A stretch of 64,000 nucleotides of DNA from Cryptomeria japonica. Taxonomy: Eukaryota; Streptophyta; Pinopsida; Cupressales; Cupressaceae. Made by a program: the position numbers and the translations under genes. The notes under the pieces were generated by a model. It was not told where the DNA came from and ran no database searches. It worked only from the letters and a program-made list of their open reading frames with translations. Positions 22,773 to 33,323 of this stretch are shown here, one piece after another. Within the stretch, counting starts at the first letter, position 1. Each line of letters begins with the position of its first letter. The stretch is from positions 137,460,897 to 137,524,896 of the forward strand of contig NC_081407.1 of the NCBI RefSeq assembly GCF_030272615.1. Direction: 5' to 3'.

Positions 22773-22855
22773 TTTATATATGCCATATGTCTTTGGAGTA
22801 ATAGGCCGACTTTGTTAAAAATAATAAATAACAAACAGCTTCTATGATGGCCGAC
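22773..22855 (-). promoter_or_regulatory. First promoter of unit B: TATA box with two GCCGAC sites
   Basis: TATATAAA-type DNA at 22773-22780 lies 25 bp downstream of GCCGAC at 22805-22810 and about 70 bp from a second copy at 22850-22855, nearly the same spacing as in unit A. Confidence 0.6.
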
Positions 22856-22959
22856 TTCTCATCTTGAACTCCCTTCATTGGAATTCGAAATTTTGAATAG
22901 ATTTTGGGCGCCAAACATTTGTTTGATGTGATTCAAGGTTCAATTTGAGGTTTTTGCTC

Positions 22960-23870
22960 CTAGATTGTCTTAAGGACAGGCCCTATAGGGTATAATTCGC
23001 TCTTTGTCCTTCCGAAGGACAAGACCTATGTGAAGTTCGCTGGCTACCCTCTTGAAAATTGCATTCTTATCAATTCGCTTCATTTACTTGGTGATCAAAA
23101 TTATGACAAAGGGTTCGCTCTATGTCCTCTCCAAGGACAGGTCCTATAATCAAATGAATCCGCTCCATGACCGCCTTAAGGACAGGACAAATAACACATT
23201 TCGCTCTGTGTCCTTCCGAAGGACAAGACCTAAAAGACGTATTTCACTCTATGTCCTTCATGAGGACAGGACCTATAATCATATTCGCTCAAAGATCAGG
23301 ATACGAACATGAATCAAGCTCGCTCATCGTCTTCTTGAAGGACAAGACCTATATCCTATTTCGCTTTATGTCCTTTGTGAGGACAAGACCAAAAGATGAA
23401 CTTCTCTCACCGACCTCCCCAAAGACAAGCTCAAATCGCTCCATAACCAGCCCAAGGACAAAATTCAAAACATAGTTTGCTCAATGTCCTTGATGAGGAC
23501 AGAATCAAGATAAGAAAAATTCGCTCTCCGACCTCTCTAGGGACACGACCTAAATGACAAGATTTGACAACTTACCTTACAACCTTTACCACGACATGAC
23601 TCAAAACTTACTACCCTATCAACTTGAAAGCAACATCAATTCCACCTTCTAGGAACACCTCAATAAGAAATTCGCTCTGAGACCTTCGGAAGGACGAGAC
23701 CTAGAGTAAAATTTCACTCTATGTCCCCTCCAAGGACATGACTTAAATACCATCCCTTCCCAGAAAGATCAAATCAAGAACAAGGCTAGAAAGTGTGCTC
23801 CAAGACCCTTGGAAGGACCAAGCATGAAATTCGCTCTTGGACCTTTGGAGGGGCAAGACCTAAAAGATAA
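22960..23870 (-). repeat. Hairpin array of unit B
   Basis: About fifteen copies of a motif such as CGCTCTATGTCCTTCATGAG followed by GACAGGACC recur at 45-90 bp spacing. The inner arm is GTCCT/AGGAC, one pair changed from the GTCCC/GGGAC of unit A. The outer GAGCG arm on the right side has been replaced by GACCT in most copies, so only the inner stem is kept. Confidence 0.8.
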
Positions 23871-24037
23871 ACTTATGAGCAATGATGACTCCTAACTTAG
23901 CCTGATCCAATCTATGCTAACCCCATAAACTCACTCATTTCATCCTGAAAGCAAAGAGAGGCAAGATAGACAAAAAGAAAAAACCAAAAAAGAGGGGTCC
24001 CCATTTTGATGGGGTGATGTGTGATATGGTCACAACA

Positions 24038-24897
24038 TCTGGCAACTCCACTGAGAAAATGTTCCTGAACTTTTCAAAAATAAAACTCAATCCAACTCCC
24101 AGAACCTGCGGAGAATTCAATCCAAAGAATCAAAGGGTTAGAAAGTGTACATAGACGAGAGAAAATATCTCAAAATGCATCAAGATACTTAGTCTTTGAT
24201 TACCCATGTGTGTGCAATTGGGTTCATTCCCCTCAACAAGAATATTATGATGTCCAAGCTCCTTCATGGTTAGCTACGTAGTTTATCTCTACTTCATAAG
24301 CATCCTGGATAGAGCCTCGTTGCCAGTTAGACGTCTATAGCCCCGACGAGGTTATCGCTGCAATCTCACAAATATTGCTCCATTGCCAGTTGGGCGTCCA
24401 TAGCCTCGATGGAGTTACTCGCATGTTCCCATTAGCCAATTTTGATATTTCATTTCATTTTCATTCATTTCCTTTTCTTGTTTTCTCTTTTTTTATTTTC
24501 TCATTTTCCTTCTTTTTGCCAATTGCTTTCTTTTGCTTTTCAAATTCCGTCAATTCCTTTGGCTTGTAAGCAATGAAGCTTACTAGGGTTTGAGGATTGC
24601 GGTGGTGCTAAAGCAAGATTTTAGATTTTTCACTAACCACGGCTTCACCTGAAAACCATAATACCTCGATGTTCAATTAATGTGAAAAAATATAATAACC
24701 ATAAGATGTTAGCATCAGGATACATTAAGTGATTTTCACCATGCCATGTACAGGTTCTAAACTAATGATTCGACTCAAAAAGAATGTCCTAAGGTTCAAA
24801 GATCTTCATGAATATTTACTTAAAAAATTAACCGGAACAAGGGTGGGAGAACGTCAGGGTGTAAAATAGCACATTCACCTTTCTCTTAATGGATACC
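24038..24897. other. Segment between units B and C, with a duplicated hairpin
   Basis: This 860-bp segment is the left flank of unit C and therefore part of the DNA into which C inserted, probably the 3' noncoding end or LTR of Ty3 element 2. It holds two copies, 63 bp apart, of a sequence with GCCAGTTRGRCGTCYATAGCC. In the first the ends pair as CCTCGT (24315-24320) with ACGAGG (24346-24351); in the second as CTCCAT (24378-24383) with ATGGAG (24409-24414). No gene is seen. Confidence 0.6.
24893..24897. repeat. Target site duplication of unit C, left copy
   Basis: ATACC immediately precedes TGTTGATGTG; the same five bases follow the other end at 33108-33112. Confidence 0.9.
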
Positions 24898-25767
24898 TGT
24901 TGATGTGTCTTTTATACACGAGCAAACACAGAATAAAATACCTAAAAGTACCTTATCCTCTCTTGAATAAAGCTCCCCGAATGTTGAAGATTTCGCAGAC
25001 GGATCAATCAGAGCAACTCCAAGGTTCTGTTATGTAGGTTCTCTACTCGTGGATAAGCACCAGTGGTCATTGTGTTTGCTATTTTACAAGGGGCCTTATG
25101 TACTTTCTAAGAAAGCTTGTTCTTGCAACTACTTTTCAATGAGGAAACTGAATTCTCCTAATACTAACTGATGTTTCAAAAAAGAGCAAAAGATAAGGGG
25201 TTTAAGAAGGCGATGCTAAACTAATCCTAGGAATGACTAAATGAGGACTGGTCTTGATAAAACTCTAACAATTTTTGTATTGCCAAAAGATTACAACTCT
25301 ACTGAAATTGGTGCAATCTTCTAAGGGGATTCAATGATTTTCGAATCATCAATGGAATAGATACTATCAATAAGATACATATCAATATCTCCAACAATGA
25401 TTGGACTCTTAAACAATCTTAATATCTCCAGTTGACCACACAAGGCGTGCTTACAATCAGTAAGGAGCTAGTGGTTTGGACTATAAGTTTTACCAAAGAT
25501 CAAACACAACATTCGTCCTTCAATCTAATTCTAAAACTTAAGTACTATCTCTACTAAGAGTGATTCAAGAAGATAAACAACCATGAAAATAGCCACAAGG
25601 ATTGCAATAAAACACCATAACTTCAATATTTCATTGATCTCATAGCAAAATAAAACAACAATTGTTCCACTTTCTTTCTTCACTACTTCTTTCTCTGCTG
25701 CTAACAATCTTAATCTTTTATCTCTTTTTCTCTAGCTCTAGCTCTTTAGAATGAATTGAGTGAGGGC

Positions 25768-25856
25768 TTATATAGCACTCTCAAATACAATGAACGGCTT
25801 GGATCTAAAGAAGATCAAAGGCTGAGATCTTGACACCTAAACCCTAATTAGGGTTT
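25768..25856 (-). promoter_or_regulatory. Second promoter of unit C: palindromic telo-box and TATA box
   Basis: AAACCCTAATTAGGGTTT (25839-25856) is identical to the unit B palindrome and lies 63 bp upstream of CTATATAAG (25768-25775). Confidence 0.7.
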
Positions 25857-25965
25857 GCCACAAAAATCACCCTAATCAGATAAGCATTATCATTCCATAG
25901 CCAATAGAAATTGGCACAAATAACGAGGAAACATAGCCCAATAGGAATTGAATTGCCACATTATT

Positions 25966-28900
25966 TCATAACAACTTTTCATCTAGAATTTTGTTCCCTT
26001 TTCTATGTTCTTTTCTGGCATATTCAATGAATCTGGACGTAATCCCCTCGATCTCAGCAATGGGAATCTCATGCAAGTTCTTCATTCGTTCTTCCAAGTG
26101 AAGGACTTGATCAAAAGTTGCAAGGAGGGTCATCTCCCATCGAAGCTCTAGCTCTTGTGTTTTCTCGATCAGGAACATAGTAGCATACATCTGATCTTGT
26201 TGCTTTTCTGTGACCATGTTCTCCTCTTTCCAAAAAATAATCTTGATCCTGTCTTCCAATTCTTGGACATCCACATTTGTTTAGATCTCTACCCTTCTAT
26301 CAAGGATTGTACATAATACATTAAACACCTTGTCTTGAATAGGGTGGATAGTGCCTTCAACTCGACTGCATCTGTTATTGATGTCTTCGAAAAGAACTTC
26401 CTTCATTTGGAGCAAAGTTGACCATTGCAGAAGGTTATGGGTTCCTCCATCCATTATCTTCTCTTGTACTAAAATCTGCCTTGGCGTCCTTCTTATCACT
26501 TGTATGACCGAGATGACAATGTCTCTAGTGTGAGTGAATGCATCAACAGTTATCAATAGATTATGAATGATCTCAAGGACTTGGATAGCCCTGTGGACTG
26601 TCTTCATCATTCTTGTTACAAATTCAATGGCTACCTTGTAAGATTCATCAATCCATGAACTCATGAGTTGGGCTAAGTTCTTCATCTTTTCTGCCTCATT
26701 CATTGATTCAGGAGGAAGTGCATGCAAAGGTGATACTGGTGGATCATGTCGCCTTAATGGTTGATTAAGGTAGCTAAAATAATTCCTCCAAGCGCTAACC
26801 TCCCTTTCTAGCCTCTTATTCTTTTCCATTTCTTCTTTGAGTTTGTCATTAAGTGCTCTCACTGAATCAGTCGCTTCTTCCATGGCCTGCTCGAAGGTAA
26901 GTGGACCAAGATTGAATGTCTCTAAATCATATTCTTCCGCCATAATCTCATCCTCATACTTGTCCACTGCTGGTGTAGCTACCTGTATCTTCCTAGATCC
27001 TGCATCATCTCTAATTACCTTTGACAATTGTGTAGCCTTCTTCTTTTCGATTTCTTCTTGGGAGCTTGCTAGAAGACTTTCTAAATCGAATACTTGTTCT
27101 TCCTCCTCAACTACAACTACCCTTGTCAGTCTTTATTTTAGCCAATCTGGAATGGAAGACTTTCTTTCCTGTACCTGTATTTCCTCAGGCAGAGGTCGCT
27201 CGTCTCTGAAAGGAGATGTTGCTTCATCATCATTCTTTTCTTCTTGTTGTTCATTAGCACCAACTTGGAGAGGAAGAGATTCACTTGATGAGTGCTGAGG
27301 TGTTCATCCTTTGCCTTGTTTATCATTATGTACCATGGATTCCATAGACTCATCAACTTCATACACTATCTCTCTCTAATCTTCTCCTTGACTTATCTCC
27401 TTTTCATGTTTCGAAGAAGTACTCAGTGGACGATCAGGTTTCACCTTTTGTTTCTTCTTGGAGGGTTCTTTCTTCTCAGGTCCTTTTCTCTTCGACCCTC
27501 TGGAATGAGAAGTATTTTCACTCACACTTGCTTCTCCTTCTTCTATTCTTGCTTCTAGGGTGAATGTCATGGCTATATTCTGCTCCTTCGATTTTTGATG
27601 TTGTACGTTCACCCATCTTCGAGTGCAATTTAAAACTGGATCCATCAATGCTCTCAGGTCTGCAACTTCTTGCTCATTCCAATCTATCTTCACTTCTTTA
27701 TCTTCCTTCTCATAAGATGATTGGAGATATCTACCACTGTCTTGTGCTTGATCGGCTACTCTATAAACTTTACATTTTCTGATAAGATCCAACAGTAATC
27801 TAGAATGCATCTTTCTTTTCACCTCCACATCATCTTGAACATTCATCCAGAAGTCCTCTACTTGAAACTCATGTCTGTACTTCTTTCCAACGGTGTCTTC
27901 TATATGACCATGAGGATCAAAATTCTCTCAAGGCAAAGGATGTGAATGAATACAGAGATAATTCCTTTTCGGCATATTCGGCTACTTGAGAATTAGGACA
28001 CACTTCAATTGAATTTCCTAGTAAAATAGGTACCGGGATACCATTTCCATGCTTATGTCTTGATGCTTTAGCATAAGCTGCCAACTGTCTAGTCACTTCA
28101 AGTAGTATTATTCTATCTGTAGGATACCTTGGCAACATATAGGGAGGTGAAGGACATCCATGGACCCTGATGTAGGTGAATTTTGGAAATTGAATGAACC
28201 ATGCACCATGTTTCTTCACGAGCTCATGTGCCTCCAGAGACAGTCGATGGTGAATCCCTGCTTGCAATGTCCTAGTGATATACATTGTGAAGGTGTCATT
28301 GACTAGCTTGTAGGCATTCTTAGGCGGATGATGCAGTTGAGCATAAGAATCACATGCTCTTATCTCTCTTGTCCCTCTCCCAACAACTCCTCTATGTAGT
28401 AGCCCTGCATACTCAAAACTCCTGACTAAAGAATATATAACATATGAACTCATGTGGAATGACTTAGTAGGGACTAGCCTCCTCAATTGCACATCTAGGT
28501 TGTTGCTAATAATTCTGGCCCAATTGAACATTCCTTTTCCTTAGACGATCACTTGAATAAAGAAGAACATCCACTTGTCGAAGAAGAAGGCCTGAGGGGC
28601 ACCTATAACCCAATTGAGCATGGTTATCAAGTCTCTGAATTCCTCTTGGAAATCAATTCTATGTGGCGTATTAGATATCTTGTTCAAGCGAGGCCTACTC
28701 TTGAGTAACCAATTCTTATTGATGAAGTTCAGACAGGTATCAGGATCATCTTCGTAGATAGACCTAGCTCCTTCCAAGCTCTTATAGATCATATCTCTCG
28801 GCTCCGGGAGATGAAAGGCTTCACTTATAGCTTCTTCTGAAAGATAGGCTAGGACAGTTCTATCCTCGGCTACGATTGTCCTTGAATGTGAATCATAGTG

Positions 28901-29173
28901 CCTGGAACATTCGATCATTAGCTCATGACATCTAACTGCGGGAGGGAAGCCTATGGCCTTGATTATGCCACTCTCAATTAACTACTTGGCTATGGGTGAT
29001 GGCTTGCCGATGTAGGGTGCTTCTCGAAACTTCTTCACATTGAAGTTCCCTAAGTTGGTGTCTCCAATATTGCTCCATTTGGACACGATCCTGGTCTCCA
29101 AATCATCATTCTTTTGATCTTCTTTGATGAGAGCTTGTCGAGTAGCGGATCCACTCGCCTTGGAGGTCGCCAT
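25966..29173 (-). pseudogene. Long unknown gene of unit C (gag-like, nearly intact)
   Basis: An ATG at 29173 in the context CAAATGG starts MATSKASGSATRQALIKEDQ. The product is collinear with that of unit B over its whole length, about 1,050 residues: a globular N-terminal half (SNIGDTNLGNFNVKKF, FHMSSYVIYSLVRS, GAWFIQFPKFTYIRVHG), a Lys-rich stretch KKEPSKKKQKVKP that could act as a nuclear signal, an acidic middle, LGPLTFEQAMEEAT, and a long C-terminal coiled coil. Stops occur after PSPIAK (about 28982), after FFIQVIV (28541), near 27376, near 27130 and near 26281, and there is a frameshift near 27917. No enzyme domain is present. The B and C copies share no obvious common stop, so the parent gene was probably intact. 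Confidence 0.85.
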
Positions 29174-29203
29174 TTGCTACCTACAAAAAGAGGCTTAAGT
29201 TAG
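29171..29203 (-). promoter_or_regulatory. Leader 3' splice site, unit C
   Basis: CTAAC (29199-29203), then a T-rich stretch and TTTTTGTAG (acceptor TAG at 29181-29183), then GTAGCAAATGG with the start codon at 29171-29173. This is the clearest of the three copies. Confidence 0.55.
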
Positions 29204-29660
29204 GTTTAAGTGTAGAATCTTAGCTAGGTGACTTGAGATTCCTTAAAAGATAAAACCTTAAAAATTAAGAATATTCAAATTAGGCATCACCTAGAAATTA
29301 AAGAAGACCTAACCTTAAGAAAATTTAAAATATAAACTTTGAATCAGATCTGCAATACCTTGCCCAAAAAATCAGATTATACACTTTACCTTCGAATTCT
29401 AATTATCAACTTGAAAAGATGGATAAAAAAAAAAAGAGATTTCTGCTGGATTCGCCTTTCTTCCAAGTGGTATTCAAATGGTTTGGAAAGTCCTTGATCT
29501 GCACTTCAGGTTCGCCTTTGCTGATTCAGCCCTTAACTAGCCTTTATGGATCAGAAATTTGCCTTCTTATTGCAATCTGTTCTTCTATTTCTGCTCCTAA
29601 AATTCGCTTTAGGAAAAACACAAATGAATAAATGATTAAAGCTTCACAAACCTTCTTCCC

Positions 29661-29748
29661 TTTATATGGCAATTTCCACATTTCCTCAAGAGGCCAACCT
29701 CTTAGAGAAACAAATAAAATTTAAAAAATTATCCTCAAGGTGGCCGAC
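29661..29748 (-). promoter_or_regulatory. First promoter of unit C: TATA box with GCCGAC
   Basis: A weak TATA box (CCATATAAA on the minus strand, 29661-29668) is preceded by GCCGAC at 29743-29748 and by a one-base variant, GCCAAC, at 29693-29698, so the paired arrangement of units A and B is kept but one site has decayed. Confidence 0.5.
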
Positions 29749-30105
29749 CTAGCCATAAGGCTTTAAAAAAATATAATTGGGCGGCAAAGGATAGCTTTTT
29801 TAATTTTAAGGCTTAAAAAAATCAATTTACACATTTGACAAGTGTCTAATTTAGGCGGATTTGCATTACTTATCCAAATGAGATTTGATTAGCAATTAAT
29901 GAGAGGGGAAAATGAGTCTTGAATGTGGCTTAGTTTGTGAATCTCTCGAAGAGGCATAGAGAAGCCTAGGAGATATTGATGTTTCTCTAATGTTTGCCAC
30001 TTCTCTCCATTTTTTGTTATTACTCCACCATCTTGGTCCTTCTAATGTTTTTGCCATTATGAGCTTTGCCTTCAACCAAAGTGAAAAATGAGGATCACTA
30101 AGGAC

Positions 30106-32655
30106 TTCACCCTGGACCCTTTGGAAGGGTCAGGAGCGATTTTTATGATTAGGCCCAAGTTGTATCACTTCTTCACTCTAAATCGTTCCTCAGGGTAAGT
30201 ATATGCTAGTCTTAGCTCTTCCAAAGCCTAAGAATTCATTTTTTAGCATCCATTATGAGTGAATTAGGTGATCTTGAGAATTTCGCTCTCGACCCTTTGG
30301 AAGGGTCAAGAGCGAAATTCTTTCCTTGCTTGTTTTCTCTTACTTAGCTCCATTCTTCTCACTTTGTTCTTCCTTGACTCTCTCATTTGGATCCATCTCT
30401 CCACCTGACAACATCTGCTTGAACCCCAAAAGGCCTAAAAGGGGAAATTCGCTCAAAATCATGGCCGCGGACAGGACCTATTTAGGATTTCGCTTTGGAC
30501 CCTTTGGGAGGGTCAAGAGCGAAATCCTTGTCCTAGCTCAACATCTTCATTTTTGGTGGCCAAAATCCATTCAATGGCAATCCTAGGGACATCTCCCAAC
30601 TTATCTCATCTTGATCAAGACTTGTTTTGACACAAATTTTGGAAGATAGAATAGGTTTTAGGATTTTCGCTCGAGGCCCTTTGGAAGGGTCAGGAGCGAA
30701 ATCCTTGTTCTTGAGCTCATTCCTTCATTCTTCCACTTCAATTCACCTCAAAGGTCAAGGAAACGTTACTCCATTCCTCTCTAGGCCATAAAAACCAAAA
30801 TTTTGACTTGTTTTGAAGGGGAAATAGGTGATCTTAGGAATTTCGCTCTGGACCCTTTGGAAGGGTCGAGAGCGAAATCCTAGTTTTTGCTCAATTCCTT
30901 CACATTTGTTGATTACTAGCAACTCAAAGTCATGCCCAAGGACATCTCCAATCCTAGTTCACCCTGACCCACACTTGTCTTGGCATAAATTTGAGAGAAA
31001 AGAGAGGTTTTTTCGCTCTAGACCCTTTGGAAGGGTCAGGAGTGAAATTCACACTCTAGGTTTGATATTTCATCTTTTCAACTCCAATCTTCTTTGTAAG
31101 GCAAAAATACATCATTCTACACCCAAGGAACAAGGTTGGTAGCCTAAGAAAGGAAGCAAATGAGGTTAATGAAGAATTTCGCTCTGGACCCTTTGGAAGG
31201 GTCAGGAGCGAAATTCATCCCCTAGGCAAAATCTTCATCTTTTAATGTTTTCAATCACTTCCCAAGGCAAGAACATAGCAATCCACCTTCCAACATGCCT
31301 TTAAAACTAAGAACTTGGCCAAAACAAAGATGAAATGAGGTCTATGGGGATTTTTGCTCTGGACCCTATGGAAGGGTCAGGAGCGAAATCCTCTTTCTTG
31401 GTTGATTTTCCACTTCATTCATCGAATTCTTCCTCAAACTTGATCAATTTCAAGCTCCTTTCACCATAATCAAGGCAATCCACAATCAAACTAGCTCAAG
31501 ACAAGGTCAACCTAGGGCTTAAGGCAAAAAAGAAGGTCAAATTGAGGATTTTACTCTGGACCCTTTGGAAGGGTCAGGAGCGAAATTCTCCTTCCAGGTT
31601 GATTTCCATTATTTCATCGCCTTAAACCTCCTCTCCAAGGCAAACATGCATCCAAGTCTTCCAAACCATGCCTTAGAAGTTCCAAACTTGGTCAAGTTAA
31701 AAAGCAAAATAGAGGAAACATGAATTTCACTCTGGACCCTTTGGAAGGGTCAGGAGCGAAATTTTCTTTCTAGGCTCATTTTCACTTTTTTCCTCCCTTC
31801 TTTGGCTTGGATATAACTCATTAGGCTTCTCCTGATCATCCTCCAGTCCAAGTTAGCATTCACTTCAAGGTTTTGTGAAGAAAAAAGGGTCTTGTATGAA
31901 TTTTGCTCTGGACCCTTTGGAAGGGTCAAGAGCGAAATCCTTGTCTTGGTCAAAAATCCTTCACTCTTTCACATTCTATCACTTCAAAAGGCAAAGATAC
32001 AACATTTACCCCCGCCATGTCCAAGGAACAAGACTTTTAGTGCAAACAAAGAGGAAAAAGGTCTCTTCTAAGAATTTCGCTCTAGACCCTTTGGAAGGGT
32101 CAGGAGCGAAATTCTAGTTTTGCTTGATTTCCTACCTCTTTCATCCAATCCATCTTCAAAATTTGGTCAAATTTGCTCTCCTCTCTCCACATCCAAGTCC
32201 ATTTGCCATCCACTTGGCTCCAAAATCTTCATTTTTAATGTCGTAGGCCAAAAATGAGGGTCAAATGAGGATTTCACTCTGGACCCTTTGGAAGGGTCAA
32301 GAGCAAAATCCTAGTTTGAGCTAATCTTTCACCTCTTTTCTCTTTTCCATGTCTAGGACATAACTTGTTAGGCCTCCTTTGACCTCTATCAAGCTCAACT
32401 TGGCATCCATTTGGAGACTTCGTGAAGAAAAATAGGGTTTTCTATGAATTTCGCTCTAGACCCTTTGGGAGGGTCAGGAGAGAAATTCACCTTAGGCTAT
32501 AATCCTGACTTCATTGCCTCACATTTCTTCATTCAAACAAGCATTTTGCCATCATTCAAGCCTAGGAATGGGTTAACTCACAGTTTGGGTCAAGGTGGAG
32601 TATCTTGTGGAGGAATTCGCTTTGGACCCTTTGGAAGGGTCAGGAGCGAAATTCC
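30106..32655 (-). repeat. Hairpin array of unit C, fifteen copies
   Basis: The core is TTTCGCTC-TG-GACCCTT-TGG-AAGGGTC-AG-GAGCGAAA: an outer 8-bp arm, a small internal loop and an inner 7-bp arm with a 3-base loop. Copies lie near 30108, 30283, 30486, 30664, 30839, 31012, 31177, 31352, 31551, 31724, 31901, 32075, 32273, 32449 and 32620, spacing 165-203 bp and mostly 171-178. The DNA between cores is related but much more diverged than the cores. Confidence 0.92.
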
Positions 32656-33064
32656 TGTTCTTTGGTTCAAAATCTTTTACCTTTTTCACCCATCATGCCT
32701 TAAATAGCTTCCTAAATCTTCTCTTTGTCACTGGCTCTATTCAGTCGACTCCGACTCGACAGAAGACAAGACTTTGACTCAAAAACCAACAACCCTGACC
32801 TACAACCTATATCCCTTTTTGCATAATTTATCCATTTTGCATCTCCTGAGAGGCAAGATCCTTATAAGATAACACTAGGGTTCAAGGCAGACAACATATG
32901 ACTTCTCCAAGCCCAGGTCAAATTTAGATTTGAAAGAAACCCTAGATGAGCTCTCCAAAGGAAACCCTAATCTACCCAGCCCAGGCGACCACTAACTCAC
33001 TCAATACACCTAGCAAGCAGAGAAACACCTAGCTAAGAGAAAGCAAAACCAACGAAAAAAGAGG

Positions 33065-33107
33065 AGTTCCCCATCCTGATGGGGCAATGTGTGAAATGGT
33101 CACAACA
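33065..33107 (-). repeat. 5' terminal hairpins of unit C
   Basis: CCCCATCCTGATGGGG (33069-33084) takes the place of CCCCATTTGCAATGGGG in units A and E; the seventh pair is C-G rather than T-A. The last bases are TGGTCACAACA. Confidence 0.85.
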
Positions 33108-33112
33108 ATACC
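33108..33112. repeat. Target site duplication of unit C, right copy
   Basis: ATACC directly follows CACAACA and equals the left flank at 24893-24897. Confidence 0.9.
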
Positions 33113-33323
33113 CCAAAAGAAAACCTAAACTAAAACCAAACCACTACCAAAGCAAACCCAAAACTCACCTAGACTAAATGAAAGCAAACCAGGACCAAAG
33201 CAAAGTGGAGCAAACCGAACCCAAAACTAAAACTAAGACCAAACCAAACAACCCAGACCCAAACAGACCAAGACACGGACGAACCAAACCAAAGCCAACC
33301 ATGCGGGAAAAAAATTAAACCAA

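Larger units (their letters stand above)
18005..24037 (-). mobile_element. Giant unit B (minus strand)
   Basis: Read on the minus strand it starts TGTTGTGACCAT at 24037 and ends ATCAACA at 18005, length 6,033 bp. In order it has the terminal hairpin, a hairpin array (23870-22960), GCCGAC sites and a TATA box, a leader, a long broken gene (22252-19089), the palindromic telo-box, a second TATA box and the 3' terminus. The flanks are CAAGG (left) and TCTGG (right), so no target duplication exists; one side has been altered after insertion. The layout is collinear with unit C. Confidence 0.85.
24898..33107 (-). mobile_element. Giant unit C (minus strand), complete, 8.2 kb
   Basis: The unit is 8,210 bp, begins TGTTGATGTG and ends GGTCACAACA in plus-strand reading, and is flanked by perfect ATACC duplications. 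TG...CA ends and a 5-bp duplication are the marks of retroviral-type integration. Inside there is no second copy of either terminus, so it has no LTR pair. Minus-strand order: terminal hairpins, fifteen spaced hairpins, GCCGAC site, TATA box, leader with splice acceptor, a long gene of about 1,050 codons, telo-box palindrome, second TATA box, 3' terminus. It could be one very long solo LTR that carries a gene, or an element that has lost or never had LTRs. It inserted just downstream of pol of Ty3 element 2. Confidence 0.92.

Noticed and set aside
30106-32655. Regularly spaced palindromic repeats resembling a CRISPR array
   Set aside because: The spacing is about 175 bp, the spacers are related to each other, the setting is a plant nuclear retroelement and there are no cas genes.
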